The notes beneath the pieces are model-generated. The model saw only the letters and a program-made list of their open reading frames with translations. It searched no databases and was not told the DNA's origin. A DNA stretch of 64,000 bases from assembly GCF_900105395.1 (NCBI RefSeq), contig NZ_LT629775.1, positions 124,001-188,000 on the forward strand, read 5' to 3'. The stretch comes from Streptomyces sp. TLI_053 (GTDB lineage: Bacteria > Actinomycetota > Actinomycetes > Streptomycetales > Streptomycetaceae). Made by a program: the position numbers and the translations under genes. Shown here piece after piece: positions 1-9,455 of this stretch (position 1 is its first letter; the number at the start of each line of letters is the position of its first letter).

Positions 1-431
1 TCTTCCAGGGCAGCCACGAGGGGTGCTCCGGGCTCTGATCTGGAGGCGTTGCCTGTCAGGATGCTCACCAGGGGATCGAGCACAGTTCGCACCTCGGACA
101 CTGAGGCGTGTGCCGAACGCCGGTCGAAGCAGTCGTCAACCAGGGTGATGAACGCCCCCCAGCAGGCAAGCATTTCCAGCTCTGCGGGTGAGGCCGACGG
201 TGCCACCGCGCCGGCCATCCGTCCGTGGGCTGCTCCTGCCAGACGCCGTTCCTGGCCGGTACCGCTCACCAGACCCCACCGGTTCGCCCACGCACGTGCC
301 CCGCACTCGGCCCTCTGCCACCAAACACTGCACGTGCCCGCCCCCACCGGACCGGCACCACCACCTGTGCGGGGTGCAGCCCTGCCGCCGCTGGTGGACA
401 GACGCGGTTGACTTTGCTCGTAGTGCCTCAT
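1..431 (-). CDS. Class I terpene cyclase, 5' part only (runs off the left edge)
   Basis: This is the start of a terpene cyclase whose remainder lies outside the window. Translating the minus strand from the ATG at 431 gives an open frame to base 1. At residues 99-103 it contains DDCFD within the context FITLVDDCFD, the aspartate-rich Mg2+-binding motif (DDxxD) of class I cyclases, at the usual distance from the start. Upstream is a helix-like stretch containing ARAWANRWGL, typical of the family's N-terminal region. The second metal motif (NSE) would be off-window. The first 35 residues are Gly/Pro-rich and atypical, so the true start could be internal or the 5' end may be damaged. It lies just downstream of the ABC importer on the same strand. 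Product and substrate cannot be deduced. Confidence 0.6.
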   Translation of the reverse strand, partial: MRHYEQSQPRLSTSGGRAAPRTGGGAGPVGAGTCSVWWQRAECGARAWANRWGLVSGTGQERRLAGAAHGRMAGAVAPSASPAELEMLACWGAFITLVDDCFDRRSAHASVSEVRTVLDPLVSILTGNASRSEPGAPLVAALE

Positions 432-576
432 GCATTGCTCAACGCTGCTTCCGGCCGCGTGGTAATGCCTCCTCGCAAGTACAGGCGTACCGACTCCCCG
501 CCACGGTCCTTGATCTCGATGAGGACGTGGCGTCCTGGAGGCGAGGTGGACCACCGTGTTCTCGTGCGCGAGTGCG

Positions 577-3500
577 TCATTGAAGTTCTCCCGTGATTTC
601 GCCCTGTGCTGGAGTCCACTCCTCGTCCCGCGAGGGGCCGGGAAAGTGACAGGCCACGGTGTGGTCGGCTGCGTAGTCCTGCAGATGCGGGTCTTGCTGC
701 TCGCATCGCAGTCGGTCTGCGGGTCGGAGGGCTGGATGCCTCGGGCATCTGTTGCGGAAGCGGCATCCGGCCGGGATGTGTGAGGCGTCGAAAGTGGCGT
801 TGGTCAGGCGGATCCTGCGACGTGTGCGCTCCACCGCCGGGTCGGGAGCGGGTGATGCTGACAGGAGGGCCTGGGTGTAGGGGTGGGCCGGCGCGGAGAA
901 GACGGACTGTGCGTTGCCGAGCTCGACGACGCGGCCCAGGTACATGATCGCCACTCGGTCCGCGACATAGCGGGCTACTGCGAGGTCGTGCGCCACGAAG
1001 AGGTAGCTCAGTGCCAAGCGTTTCCTGAGCGTGTCCAAGAGGTTGAGCACGGATGCCTGGACGGAGACGTCCAGTGCGGAGACCGGTTCGTCGAGCAGCA
1101 GTAGTTGCGGGGCTGCAGCGAGGGCCCGGCCGATGCTCACCCGCTGGCGCTGGCCGCCTGAGAGTTCGGAGGGAAATCGGCGCGTGTGCTCGGCATCGAG
1201 TCCTACGAGGTCGAGCAGTTCGTCGACTCGTTGCCTGATGTGCTGCGGCTTCCAGCCCTGGGCGCGCAGTGGTTCTGCGAGGAGGTCGGCGACTGGCATG
1301 CGGGGATCCAGTGACGTGCCCGGATCCTGGAAGACGATCTGTACGTCTCGGCGCAGTCGGGCGCGCTCGGTACGGTTCAGGCCGCCCGTCGGGTGTCCGT
1401 AGAGTGTGACGGTCCCTTGCGTGTTCCCAGGGGCTCGTCTGCCGGCCGTGGTGGTGACGGAATCGACGATGGCGTTCAGCATGGTGGATTTCCCGCATCC
1501 CGATTCACCGATGAGTGCGAGCGTCTCTGCCGTCCTGATGTCGAGGCTGACGCCGTCGACTGCCCGGACGGTGCCGGTCCTTCTCCTCAGAACGGCTCCC
1601 GTTAGTACAGGGAAGTGGCGTACCAGGTCGTCGATCTGGAGAGCGACGGGGCGTTGTTCGCGGGGCGGCGGCGGTTGGTGCGCGCCTGTCTGCGTACTGT
1701 GTGAGGGGTAGATCCGGTTTCTGTCGAGCTGTCCGCGGGCGAGCTCTGGTGCGCGGTGGCATGCGGCTGTGTGGGGCTCCGTCTCGACGATGGCCGTGAG
1801 GAGTGGGTCGAGCCGACGGCAGACGTCGACAGCGATGGGGCACCGGCCGGCGAAGGAGCATCCTGCGGGGGTGTGTCCTGCGGGGGGCGGGGTGCCCTCG
1901 ATGGGTGTGAGGGCCTGTTGTGTGGAGGGCCCCGGGTGAGGCACTGCGCCCAGGAGGCCGATGGTGTAGGGCATGAGGGGTCGGTGGAACACTGCCTCGG
2001 CTGTTCCTCGCTCCACCGCTCGTCCGGCGTACATGACCTGGACCTGGTCGGCGATTCCGGCCAGTGCGCCGAGGTCATGGGTGATGAGGACGAGGGCGGC
2101 GCCGGTTGTGAGCGCGGCTGTTCTCAGCACGTCGAGGATCTGTGCCTGTGCAATGGTGTCCAGGGAACTGGTGGGTTCGTCGGCGATGAGCACCTGGGGG
2201 TTGTTTGCGATGGCCATGGCGATGACGGCTCGCTGGCAGATCCCGCCGGAGCACTCGTGCGGGTAGGCATCGGCCCTTCGGCTGGGTTCGGGTACGCCCA
2301 CGAGTTCGAGCAGTTCGACGGCCCGTGCCTGGGCGGTCTTCTTGTCCAGCTTCTGGTGGACGCGGAGTGCCTCGGTGATCTGTTCGCCGAGGGTGTACAC
2401 GGGGGTGAGGGCGGCCCGCGGGTCTTGTGGGATCAGGGCGATCTGCTTGCCTCGGACTTCGGTGAGGTCCCGGTCCGGCAGGGCGATGAGCTCGCGGCCG
2501 AACAGTTTCACGGAGCCGCGGACGGTGGCGGCTTCGGGCAACAGGCCCATGATCGCGGCCGCCACGGTGCTCTTGCCCGATCCCGATTCGCCGATGACGC
2601 CGAGGTTCTCCCCGGCCGCGACGGAGAAGGTCAGTGCCTTCACTGCTTGCACCGGTCCGTCCTCGCTGGGGAAAGAGACATTCAGGTCCGTGACTTCGAG
2701 TGCGGGTACGGCGCCGGGTTGGGTGTCCGGCCATGGGGGCGGGGTGTTCGGCAGTTCCCGTCTCCCGCGCTTCGAGGAGGGGCGGCTTGCGCTGCGCTGG
2801 CGGGTGTTCGGGGCTGTGGCCCGTTTCTTGGCGCCGGCCGCGCCGGGATCCAGCGCATCGCGCAGGCCGTCGCCGATCAGGAAGACCGAGAGGCACACGA
2901 GGACGAGGGAACCGGCCGGGAAATAGAACAGCCACGGGAAGGAGGATGCCGCAGGAGTCCCCGCAGCGATCACGCCGCCGAGTGAGACATCGGGCGGTTG
3001 TACCCCGAACCCGAAGTACGACAGGCCCGCTTCTCCAATGATTGCCCCACCCACCTGGAGGGTGGCGTCGATGATGAGGAAGGAGGCGATGGCGGGAAGC
3101 ATGTGGCGGGTGAGGACGGCGTGCGCCGGCACTCCTGCGTACTCGGCTGCTCTCGCGTACTCCACGTTCCTCAGTGCCCGGATCATGTCGCGTACGACGC
3201 GGCCGGTGAGCATCCAGCTGAAGCCTGCCAGAAGGAGGACGAAGAGCATCCAGCTTCGACCGCCGATGCGGCTGGCGACCACGGCGACAACGAGGAAGCT
3301 CGGGAGCACCAGCATCATGCTGACGAGCCCCATGAGGACGCGGTCGGTGCCCTTGCCGAAGTAGCCGGCGCAGCCGCCGACGAGTGTCGCCAGCGCGGTG
3401 GCGGCCAGCCCGGTCAGGAGGCCGACGGTCAGAGAGCGTTGCATGCCGCGCGTGGTGGCTGCGAGGACGTCGGCGCCTGCGGGGTCGGTGCCGAACCAGT

Positions 3501-3738
3501 GGTGGGGGCTCGGTGGCTGTTGGAAGGCCGTGTAGTCCAGTTCGGTGTGGCTCCAGGGGTAGAGAAGAGGGGTCACGTAGGCCAGGGCGAAGAGCAGGGC
3601 GAGGAGGACGAGTCCCGTCGTCGCGCCGCGGTTGCGTGCGAGGCGCGTCCAGATGAGCCGTCTGCGGCCGCCGCGGGTTCTGCGCTGATCGGTCTGTGCG
3701 GTTGGTCGGTTCGCCGGGCCGGTGAATCCGGTGGTCAC
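577..3738 (-). CDS. Fused peptide-type ABC importer: permease + two ATPase domains in one chain
   Basis: This is the inner-membrane and energy-coupling part of a dipeptide/oligopeptide/nickel-type ABC importer. Residues 1-300 are a DppC-like permease with several hydrophobic helices and an EAA-type loop (EYARAAEYAGV). From about 345 comes a DppD-like ATPase with Walker A GESGSGKST, signature CSGGICQR and Walker B VLIADEPTSSLD. From about 705 comes a DppF-like ATPase with GESGCGKST, LSGGQRQR and LLLLDEPVSALD. Each ATPase ends in the Cys-containing oligopeptide-transporter tail (GCSFAGRCP; GCRFRNRCP). In most systems these are three genes; here one 1053-residue frame carries all of them without a stop. 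The partner permease is 46 bp upstream on the same strand. No substrate-binding protein gene is in the window, so the ligand is unknown. The first ATPase has C in place of the usual L of LSGGQ. Confidence 0.9.
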   Translation of the reverse strand: MTTGFTGPANRPTAQTDQRRTRGGRRRLIWTRLARNRGATTGLVLLALLFALAYVTPLLYPWSHTELDYTAFQQPPSPHHWFGTDPAGADVLAATTRGMQRSLTVGLLTGLAATALATLVGGCAGYFGKGTDRVLMGLVSMMLVLPSFLVVAVVASRIGGRSWMLFVLLLAGFSWMLTGRVVRDMIRALRNVEYARAAEYAGVPAHAVLTRHMLPAIASFLIIDATLQVGGAIIGEAGLSYFGFGVQPPDVSLGGVIAAGTPAASSFPWLFYFPAGSLVLVCLSVFLIGDGLRDALDPGAAGAKKRATAPNTRQRSASRPSSKRGRRELPNTPPPWPDTQPGAVPALEVTDLNVSFPSEDGPVQAVKALTFSVAAGENLGVIGESGSGKSTVAAAIMGLLPEAATVRGSVKLFGRELIALPDRDLTEVRGKQIALIPQDPRAALTPVYTLGEQITEALRVHQKLDKKTAQARAVELLELVGVPEPSRRADAYPHECSGGICQRAVIAMAIANNPQVLIADEPTSSLDTIAQAQILDVLRTAALTTGAALVLITHDLGALAGIADQVQVMYAGRAVERGTAEAVFHRPLMPYTIGLLGAVPHPGPSTQQALTPIEGTPPPAGHTPAGCSFAGRCPIAVDVCRRLDPLLTAIVETEPHTAACHRAPELARGQLDRNRIYPSHSTQTGAHQPPPPREQRPVALQIDDLVRHFPVLTGAVLRRRTGTVRAVDGVSLDIRTAETLALIGESGCGKSTMLNAIVDSVTTTAGRRAPGNTQGTVTLYGHPTGGLNRTERARLRRDVQIVFQDPGTSLDPRMPVADLLAEPLRAQGWKPQHIRQRVDELLDLVGLDAEHTRRFPSELSGGQRQRVSIGRALAAAPQLLLLDEPVSALDVSVQASVLNLLDTLRKRLALSYLFVAHDLAVARYVADRVAIMYLGRVVELGNAQSVFSAPAHPYTQALLSASPAPDPAVERTRRRIRLTNATFDASHIPAGCRFRNRCPRHPALRPADRLRCEQQDPHLQDYAADHTVACHFPGPSRDEEWTPAQGEITGELQ

Positions 3739-3784
3739 GGGATGTCCTGGGTGGTGCGTGGCCGTGCGGGCGGGGTTGCGGTGG

Positions 3785-4825
3785 TCATCGCACCGCGATC
3801 CGGGGGTCCAGGGCGACGTGCGCGACTTCGCAGAGCAGGGCGGCGATCAGTACGAGTGCGGCTGTGAAAAGGCCGATGCTCGCCACGGCGTTGACGTCGT
3901 TCGTCGTGATGGCGTCGATGAGCCAGTCCCCCATGCCCCTCCAGCCGAAAGCCTTCTCGATGAACGCCGCCCCGGTGAAGAGAAGCACTGTGTTGTAGAC
4001 GAGCAGTGGGATGAGTGGGAGCAGGGCCACGCGCAGGCCGTGTTTCAGGAGGGCGGTGCGCCGTGCCAGGCCTTTCGCGCGCGCTGTTCGGAGGAATTCG
4101 CTGCTGAGAACGTCGAGCATGGCGCTGCGTTGGTAGCGGCTGAAGAGGGCTGTTTCGAAGGCGATGAGGACGAGGCTGGGCAGGATGAGGTGCTGGGCGC
4201 GGCTCACGAGTCGTTCCAGGGTTCCGTGGGCTTGGGGTGAGTACTCTCCGGTGTACTCGATCAAGGTGGTTCCCAGGAGGTCGTTCACGCCTCGGGCCCA
4301 GAGTTGGGCTGTCGTGGCGAGGACGAAAACGGGTACGGCCAGGATGGTGAAGGACATGATCGCCGTCACTCGGTCGACGAGCTTGTACTGTCTGACGGCG
4401 CTCCAGGTGCCGACGAGGACGCCGCATGCGGTTCCGAGGATTGTGGCGACCAGGAGCAGGCGTGTGCTTACTGCGACGCGTCGGGCGAACTCGGTGTTGA
4501 CCTTGCTGCCGGTCACGGTTCGGCCCAGGTCTCCGTGTGCCACGTCGCCGGCCCAGTGCAGGAACCGTTCCACGACGGGGACGTCGGGGTTGAGGTTGTA
4601 GGCGTTGAGTGTGGCCGTGATGACGGCGTCCGAGGGTCGGGGGTTGCGCTGGAGGTAGTTGGAGCGGGGGTCGAGACTCAGTGCGGCCAGGAAGTACGTC
4701 ACGGTGGCGGCGGCCAGTACGAGGATCGTGTACAGGGCCGCGGTGCGGAGAATGTATCGGATCAATGGGGCAACTTTGGTGGATCTGGGCGCCGTGGTGC
4801 GTGGATCGTATGCCAGGTCGGGCAT
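3785..4825 (-). CDS. ABC importer permease, DppB-like
   Basis: This is a 346-residue integral membrane permease of the BPD_transp_1 family, the expected heterodimer partner of the permease domain in the next gene. An N-terminal transmembrane helix lies near residues 30-50. It is followed by the periplasmic-type segment common to DppB/OppB proteins (NPRPSDAVITATLNAYNL). Five more hydrophobic helices follow, with an EAA loop near the C-terminus (SSEFLRTARAKGLA). It is upstream of, and probably co-transcribed with, the fused permease-ATPase gene. About 200 bp separate it from the LAL regulator gene upstream. The family is clear. The substrate is not, because no solute-binding lipoprotein gene is present. 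Confidence 0.9.
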   Translation of the reverse strand: MPDLAYDPRTTAPRSTKVAPLIRYILRTAALYTILVLAAATVTYFLAALSLDPRSNYLQRNPRPSDAVITATLNAYNLNPDVPVVERFLHWAGDVAHGDLGRTVTGSKVNTEFARRVAVSTRLLLVATILGTACGVLVGTWSAVRQYKLVDRVTAIMSFTILAVPVFVLATTAQLWARGVNDLLGTTLIEYTGEYSPQAHGTLERLVSRAQHLILPSLVLIAFETALFSRYQRSAMLDVLSSEFLRTARAKGLARRTALLKHGLRVALLPLIPLLVYNTVLLFTGAAFIEKAFGWRGMGDWLIDAITTNDVNAVASIGLFTAALVLIAALLCEVAHVALDPRIAVR

Positions 4826-5026
4826 TGCGGAGGTTGGGACGCGCCGCCGGGCAGTTCGGGAAACGGTCTGCGCCGGCGGCGGGGGTTTGTGGTCTGCGGA
4901 TGTGGGAGTCGTCGTACTTACCCTGGACTGCGCGGCCGAGCGCGGCGTGCGCGCCCGGGAGTGCGTCGGCCCTCGGGGAGGTGTGCTGCCTTTCTTATGT
5001 GGTCGCTGGGGGTGGGCTGTGGCCGG

Positions 5027-7876
5027 TCACCGGGGCATGAGCAGGGCGCGGTTGACCTCGCGGCGGTGGGACACGTCGAGCTTGCGCAGGACCTTCGTGA
5101 CGTGGTGCTCCACTGTGCGCAGTGACAGGAAGAGCGCGCCGGCGATCTCCCGGTTGGTGGCGCCGTCGGCGACCAGGCGGGCGACTTCCAGTTCTCGCGG
5201 GGAGAGGTCCTGACCGTAGCTGCGTCTGCCTCTCGGCTTCGGTTTGGTTTCCTCGGCTGTTCGCAGTGTGTCCTGGCAGCGGCTCTCGTCGTTGGAGGCG
5301 CCGAGTTCGTTGTAGGTGGTCTTCGCCGTGCGGAGTACGACGGCTGCTTCGTCGGGTCGGCCTGCTCTGAGGAGGGCATCCGCCTGTTGCTCCGAGGCCT
5401 GAGCACTCTGGTAGGGGCGGCCGATGTCGTGCCACAGCGATCTTGCCCGCGCGTAGTGGGCCGCAGCGAGTGCGGGGTCGTTCGCGAGACTCATGTGCCC
5501 TCGGGCTTGGTGGATCTCGGCTTCGGGCGCTGGTGTGCACCGGCCTCGGGTGGCCTGCTCCGCGCCGGTCACGATGGTCCTGGCCTCTGCGGGCCTGCCG
5601 GTGGCCAGTGCGGCCTGTACGGCTACGGGCAGGAGGCCGGTTGCCTGGCGCCACTGAAGTGCGGGGATCGGGTGGCGGAGGCGGTGTGCGGTCTGTCTCC
5701 ATGCCTCCTCGGGTTCGCTGCGGTCCAGGTGCAGCCGGGCGAGGGCTGCGCGCACTCCTTCGGATGCGTAGTGTCCGCCTCTGTCAGCGGCGCGGCGGAG
5801 GTGTTCGAAGGCGCGGTCGTGTTCGCCGGTTGCCAGACAGAGGTTGGCCAGGGTGAGCGAACGGGCGGCCTCGGCCATGGCCATCTCCGGATACTGTTCG
5901 TGCAGTTCCTGCAGCCGCTGCGGGAGTCCGTTCCACGCTCCGGTCCACCAGTCCAGGAGGGCCAGGGCGGTCGCACTCTGGCATTGCAGAAGGTCGCTGC
6001 CGAGCACGCCTGCCATGGCCTGGCTGTCGGTGAGCAGGCGGCGGGCTGTGGTGTCGAGTCCGAAGCCCAGTGCCAGTGAGCCCAGTGTGCACAGGGTCCG
6101 GTTCGTCTCCAGGGCGGTGTGCGGGTCGGTCGGCCGGCGAGGGGTGTTCTCGACGGCCTTCCAGAAGTCCTCGTCTCCCTGGGCGGCCGCCAGGGCGGAG
6201 GTGGCGGTACGGACCACGGCGGCCGCCGGTGTGTCACCGCTCGCCGCGGCGGCGTGCTGGGCGGCGTCGAGCCACGTTTGGGCGTCCTGTTCGTCGTCGG
6301 CGGCCATGGCGATGGTGCTGGCCGCCTCGGCGGCGAGTGCGGGGTCTGCCTGCAGTTCGGTCGCTGCGGCGCGCAGGTCGGCGATGCGTCCGCTGTCGCC
6401 TGCGTGCACGACGGCGAGGCGTTCGGTGTGCAGGGTCAGTTCGGCCCAGGTGCGGGCGGGCAGGCCGGGTCTTGCGAGGGTGCGGCGCAGGGTGCGGAGC
6501 GTCTCCTTGTGCTGTGCGAGGTGGAAGGAGTTCCTGGCGAGCATGAGTGCGGCGCGCGAGAGGGTGTCGGTGTCCATCGTCGGGGCTTGGAGGACTTCGA
6601 GCAGGAGGCGGGTTGCCTCGGCCCGGTCTCCCCGGGCGGTGGCCTGGCCGGCGGCTGCGTTCGCCTGCTGGATCCACAGGGCTGTGTCTCCCAGTTGCCG
6701 GGCTTGCTGGGCGATGTGGGCGAGGGGCGGGCTGGGGCGTGTCCACATGGTGCTGATGGCGTGGCGGTGCATGCGTTTTCTGTCGGGGCCGGGGATGTCC
6801 TGGTACACGGCGGTACGGGCGGCGGAGCGGCGGAATGTGTAGGAGGTAGGTCCGGCCTCGCGCAGGAGGCCGCAGGTCAGAGCGGCCGAGATGCCTTTGG
6901 AGGCGCTTTCGGTGCTGATGCCCGCCACGTCGGCCACCAGGGCCAGGTCGAACGGGTTGTCCAGGGCGGCTGCGGCGCGTACGACGGTGACGGCTTCGGG
7001 TGGCAGTTGCTGGAGGGTGGCTGTCACCGTCTCCCGGATGACGCGGGGCACTACGAGGGTGTCGAGGGTGGCCGTGAGGTCTTCTTCGGTGTGCGGCGGA
7101 CGGCCCAGGTGTCGCCTCAGCGCGGTGAGGTCCTCGATGAGTGTTCTGGGTACGCCGTCGCTACGGGCGTGGAGCCTCTCGGCGGATCGGGGCGATATCT
7201 CGCTGCCCAGGGTTCGGGAGGCGAGGTCACGGACGGCTGCCGGCGGCAGAGGCGTGAGTTGCAGTTCCGTGGTGCGGACGGCCGGCTGCGGGTGGTAGGC
7301 GGCGCCCAGGAGCGGGGGGTGAGGGAGCAGGTCGCTGCGGCGGTGGCTGAGTACCAGGCCGGCTCCGTCCGGCATGTTTGCCGCCAGGAGGAGCAGGAGT
7401 TCGCGGCTCGACTCGTCGCTCCATTGCATGTCCTCGATCACCAGGACGACGGGTGCCACACGGCGCAGCAGGTCCTTCAGGTCGGCGACGAGGTCATACG
7501 CTGCGGGGGCGGGCGGGGCTGCGGGTGTTGCGGACCGGGACGGGGCGGGAGCCAGGAGCGCGGTCATCGCGGGGCTCACGAGGTTCGGGGATGCGCCGGC
7601 GGGCGGGTCGGAGCGCAGGCTGTGCAGCGCTTCGAGGACGGGCTGGAACGGATAGGGGTGTCGCAGGGGGTAGCAGTTCGCCCAGAGGACGTGGGTGCCT
7701 GTGGCTCTCATTCGTCCGGTTGCTTCGAGCAGGAGCCGGGACTTGCCGATTCCGGCTTCTCCTTCGACGACTGTCACGGCAGGGAGTGCTTCCAGAGCGG
7801 CGTGCAGGTCGGCCAGCTCGTTCTCCCGGCCGACGAATGCGGTGTGCTCGCGTCGGGTGGCGTCCGCAGTCGGCAT
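5027..7876 (-). CDS. LuxR-family LAL transcriptional regulator
   Basis: This is a large ATP-binding regulator of the LuxR (LAL/MalT-like) class, 949 residues. The N-terminal AAA-type ATPase has Walker A GEAGIGKS and Walker B VVLVIEDMQW. A long helical, TPR-like middle follows. The C-terminal LuxR helix-turn-helix (LSPRELEVARLVADG, then LSLRTVEHHVTKVL) would bind DNA. I chose the start at 7876, preceded by GGAGAACCC. The frame stays open further upstream, but that extension is Pro/Ser-rich and would run into the next gene's 3' end. LAL regulators commonly activate adjacent specialised-metabolite or transport genes, so the importer genes downstream are candidate targets. That link is inference. 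Confidence 0.9.
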   Translation of the reverse strand: MPTADATRREHTAFVGRENELADLHAALEALPAVTVVEGEAGIGKSRLLLEATGRMRATGTHVLWANCYPLRHPYPFQPVLEALHSLRSDPPAGASPNLVSPAMTALLAPAPSRSATPAAPPAPAAYDLVADLKDLLRRVAPVVLVIEDMQWSDESSRELLLLLAANMPDGAGLVLSHRRSDLLPHPPLLGAAYHPQPAVRTTELQLTPLPPAAVRDLASRTLGSEISPRSAERLHARSDGVPRTLIEDLTALRRHLGRPPHTEEDLTATLDTLVVPRVIRETVTATLQQLPPEAVTVVRAAAALDNPFDLALVADVAGISTESASKGISAALTCGLLREAGPTSYTFRRSAARTAVYQDIPGPDRKRMHRHAISTMWTRPSPPLAHIAQQARQLGDTALWIQQANAAAGQATARGDRAEATRLLLEVLQAPTMDTDTLSRAALMLARNSFHLAQHKETLRTLRRTLARPGLPARTWAELTLHTERLAVVHAGDSGRIADLRAAATELQADPALAAEAASTIAMAADDEQDAQTWLDAAQHAAAASGDTPAAAVVRTATSALAAAQGDEDFWKAVENTPRRPTDPHTALETNRTLCTLGSLALGFGLDTTARRLLTDSQAMAGVLGSDLLQCQSATALALLDWWTGAWNGLPQRLQELHEQYPEMAMAEAARSLTLANLCLATGEHDRAFEHLRRAADRGGHYASEGVRAALARLHLDRSEPEEAWRQTAHRLRHPIPALQWRQATGLLPVAVQAALATGRPAEARTIVTGAEQATRGRCTPAPEAEIHQARGHMSLANDPALAAAHYARARSLWHDIGRPYQSAQASEQQADALLRAGRPDEAAVVLRTAKTTYNELGASNDESRCQDTLRTAEETKPKPRGRRSYGQDLSPRELEVARLVADGATNREIAGALFLSLRTVEHHVTKVLRKLDVSHRREVNRALLMPR

Positions 7877-8042
7877 GGGTTCTCCGTGTCTCGGGTTGTC
7901 TTCGCCTCGAAGGGGTCTTTCGCCGGCCTTGCCGTCGGCCGTGCCGGAGATGGGACTCTCCGCGGAGGGTCCGCCGCACGGTGCGGGGCGTGGGACGGAC
8001 GGTGATGGCCGGGGCAGGTCCGTCTGCGGTGGTGGCGTGCCT

Positions 8043-8618
8043 CTACACGCAGCTGTGGCGGTCGAGGGCGAACCAGATGACTGTGCCGTCGTTGCGGCAG
8101 CAGCTTCCCCAGTCGGTGGCGAGCGCTTCGACCAGGAAGAGTCCCCTGCCGTTCTCGGCATCGGCCGCGGGGGGCTGGACAGGTGCCGTGATCGGTTCGG
8201 CCGTCCGACCGGTGTTGCGGACCTCGACGGTGAGCGAGCCGTCGTCGAACCGCACGGTGACGGCGACCGGCGCAGCGTCCTCGCCGGGCGCGGCTTTGCT
8301 ATGCCGGATGGCGTTGGCGGCCAGTTCGGTGAAGAGCAGTGCGGCGGGTTCTGCGAGTTCGTCCCAGCCTCGGCCTGTCACCGTCTGGCGGACGATGCGG
8401 CGGGCCTGCGGGATTGCCCGCGCGAGGGGGGCGAGCAGCAGGCGCGTCTCCTTTCCGTCCTCGCTGGTCCGGACGTCGTCGGTCACTTTCCGCTCCCGTG
8501 CAGTGCGGCGAGGACGCGTCGGAGCGCCGAACACCTGGGCGGCGCCCCGTTGCGGTGCTGCGTCCGGTGCGGACGCAGCAGGGGGCATTGGGCTGACATA
8601 GGCAAGACTGAAGAACAT
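8043..8618 (-). CDS. ATP-binding protein, RsbW/anti-sigma-like HATPase domain
   Basis: This is a 191-residue protein with a single GHKL/HATPase_c domain of the kind found in the many small Streptomyces anti-sigma-like regulators. Visible motifs are the N box (ELAANAIRH) and a late lid/G2-type segment (GRGLFLVEALATDWG). The central D-x-G-x-G position is atypical (VEVRNTGRT instead of an Asp-containing loop), so ATP binding may be weakened. The start at 8618 is supported by an AGGAGG-type site six bases upstream. The first 45 residues look disordered. The gene precedes the LAL regulator on the same strand with 166 bp between them. The partner protein is unknown. Confidence 0.8.
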   Translation of the reverse strand: MFFSLAYVSPMPPAASAPDAAPQRGAAQVFGAPTRPRRTARERKVTDDVRTSEDGKETRLLLAPLARAIPQARRIVRQTVTGRGWDELAEPAALLFTELAANAIRHSKAAPGEDAAPVAVTVRFDDGSLTVEVRNTGRTAEPITAPVQPPAADAENGRGLFLVEALATDWGSCCRNDGTVIWFALDRHSCV

Positions 8619-8701
8619 GACCGCCTCCTCGCACCAGTCGGCTGCCTCTAGCGGTCAACCGCCTCTGCCTCTTACGCAACCGCCTCGAACAGTGCGGGTT
8701 A

Positions 8702-8722
8702 AATGGGTGCTCACTACCCATT
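8702..8722. promoter_or_regulatory. Inverted repeat upstream of the HATPase gene
   Basis: Seven-base arms AATGGGT and ACCCATT are separated by seven bases, about 85 bp upstream of the HATPase gene start. The position and symmetry suit a regulator-binding site in its promoter. No regulator can be assigned. Confidence 0.3.
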
Positions 8723-8805
8723 CGTGGGTCCCCCGGCGTGATCGCTCCGCGCTCCACGCTCCGCGTTCGCAGGCCCCGCATCTGTCGCCCCCGCCTTCCC
8801 TGGCG

Positions 8806-8817
8806 TGAATCGATTCA
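8806..8817. promoter_or_regulatory. Perfect palindrome TGAATCGATTCA (LacI-type operator-like)
   Basis: This 12-bp perfect palindrome with a central CG resembles operators of LacI/GalR-family sugar repressors. It lies between the divergent HATPase and rhamnosidase genes, 640 bp from the latter. A role in glycoside-dependent control is possible, but the distance weakens it. No LacI-family gene is in the window. Confidence 0.4.
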
Positions 8818-9455
8818 ATCATTGGTTGCGGCGAAGTTACGACCCCGGCCCACCGTTGGTCAATGCGCGCGCGCAAAGCGCCCGAAAGATCCGAGCGGAA
8901 GGGTCGCCCGGCCCCGGGGCTTTTCGCCGCCCCGGTTCGGTTCCTGCCGAAACGAACCCGGCAGGGGGCGGGCGCGGTTCAGGCCCAGGCGCGGCCGCCG
9001 CGCCTGCGCAGAACGCCTGCGGGCCCGTGCCACCGACTGCGCGGGCACCCTCCGGCCCCTGCGGACAGGACAGGGGCGCCCACGGAGCGGCGAGCCGTCG
9101 GTCGGCGAGGACGGTCTCGCGACGGGCCACGGCACCTGCAGCACTTCGGAGCCTCGCTGCCGGGCCGACCCTCACCCCGGCGCGGCCGCGCTCCCCCGCC
9201 GTCGCACCGCCCACCGCGGTGCCGGCCGACCCCGCTCTCACGACGGCGAAACCGCAGGACCGGTCCGCAAGAGCCGGTGCGCTCCACCCGCCACCGCCAC
9301 ACAAAAGGGCCAGAATCCCAAATTTTACTGCGGGACATGACGGCTTCACGTGGGATTAACGCGGCCCTTACAGTTCCGATCACTCGCCACCGACGCAGCC
9401 CACCCCTCGGTCTGTCCGACGTCGACGGCGAGACCTCATGTAAGGGCGGAAACGC

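Larger units (their letters stand above)
8619..9455. other. Non-coding region between the HATPase gene and the rhamnosidase gene
   Basis: No convincing gene is present. This 0.84-kb region separates divergent genes and must hold both promoters. It contains the two palindromes listed separately. An AT-richer patch at about 9310-9365, some 90-150 bp before the rhamnosidase start, is a plausible promoter location. Confidence 0.5.

Noticed and set aside
1756..2985. A 409-codon plus-strand frame opposite the fused ABC importer
   Set aside because: It is Gly/Asp/Glu-rich with no domain, and it lies antisense to two well-defined ABC ATPase domains.
8837..9349. A minus-strand frame with a signal-peptide-like start upstream of the rhamnosidase
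   Set aside because: The beginning looks like an export signal by chance, but the rest is Gly/Ala/Arg-rich without a fold, there is no clear ribosome-binding site, and it covers the probable rhamnosidase promoter.
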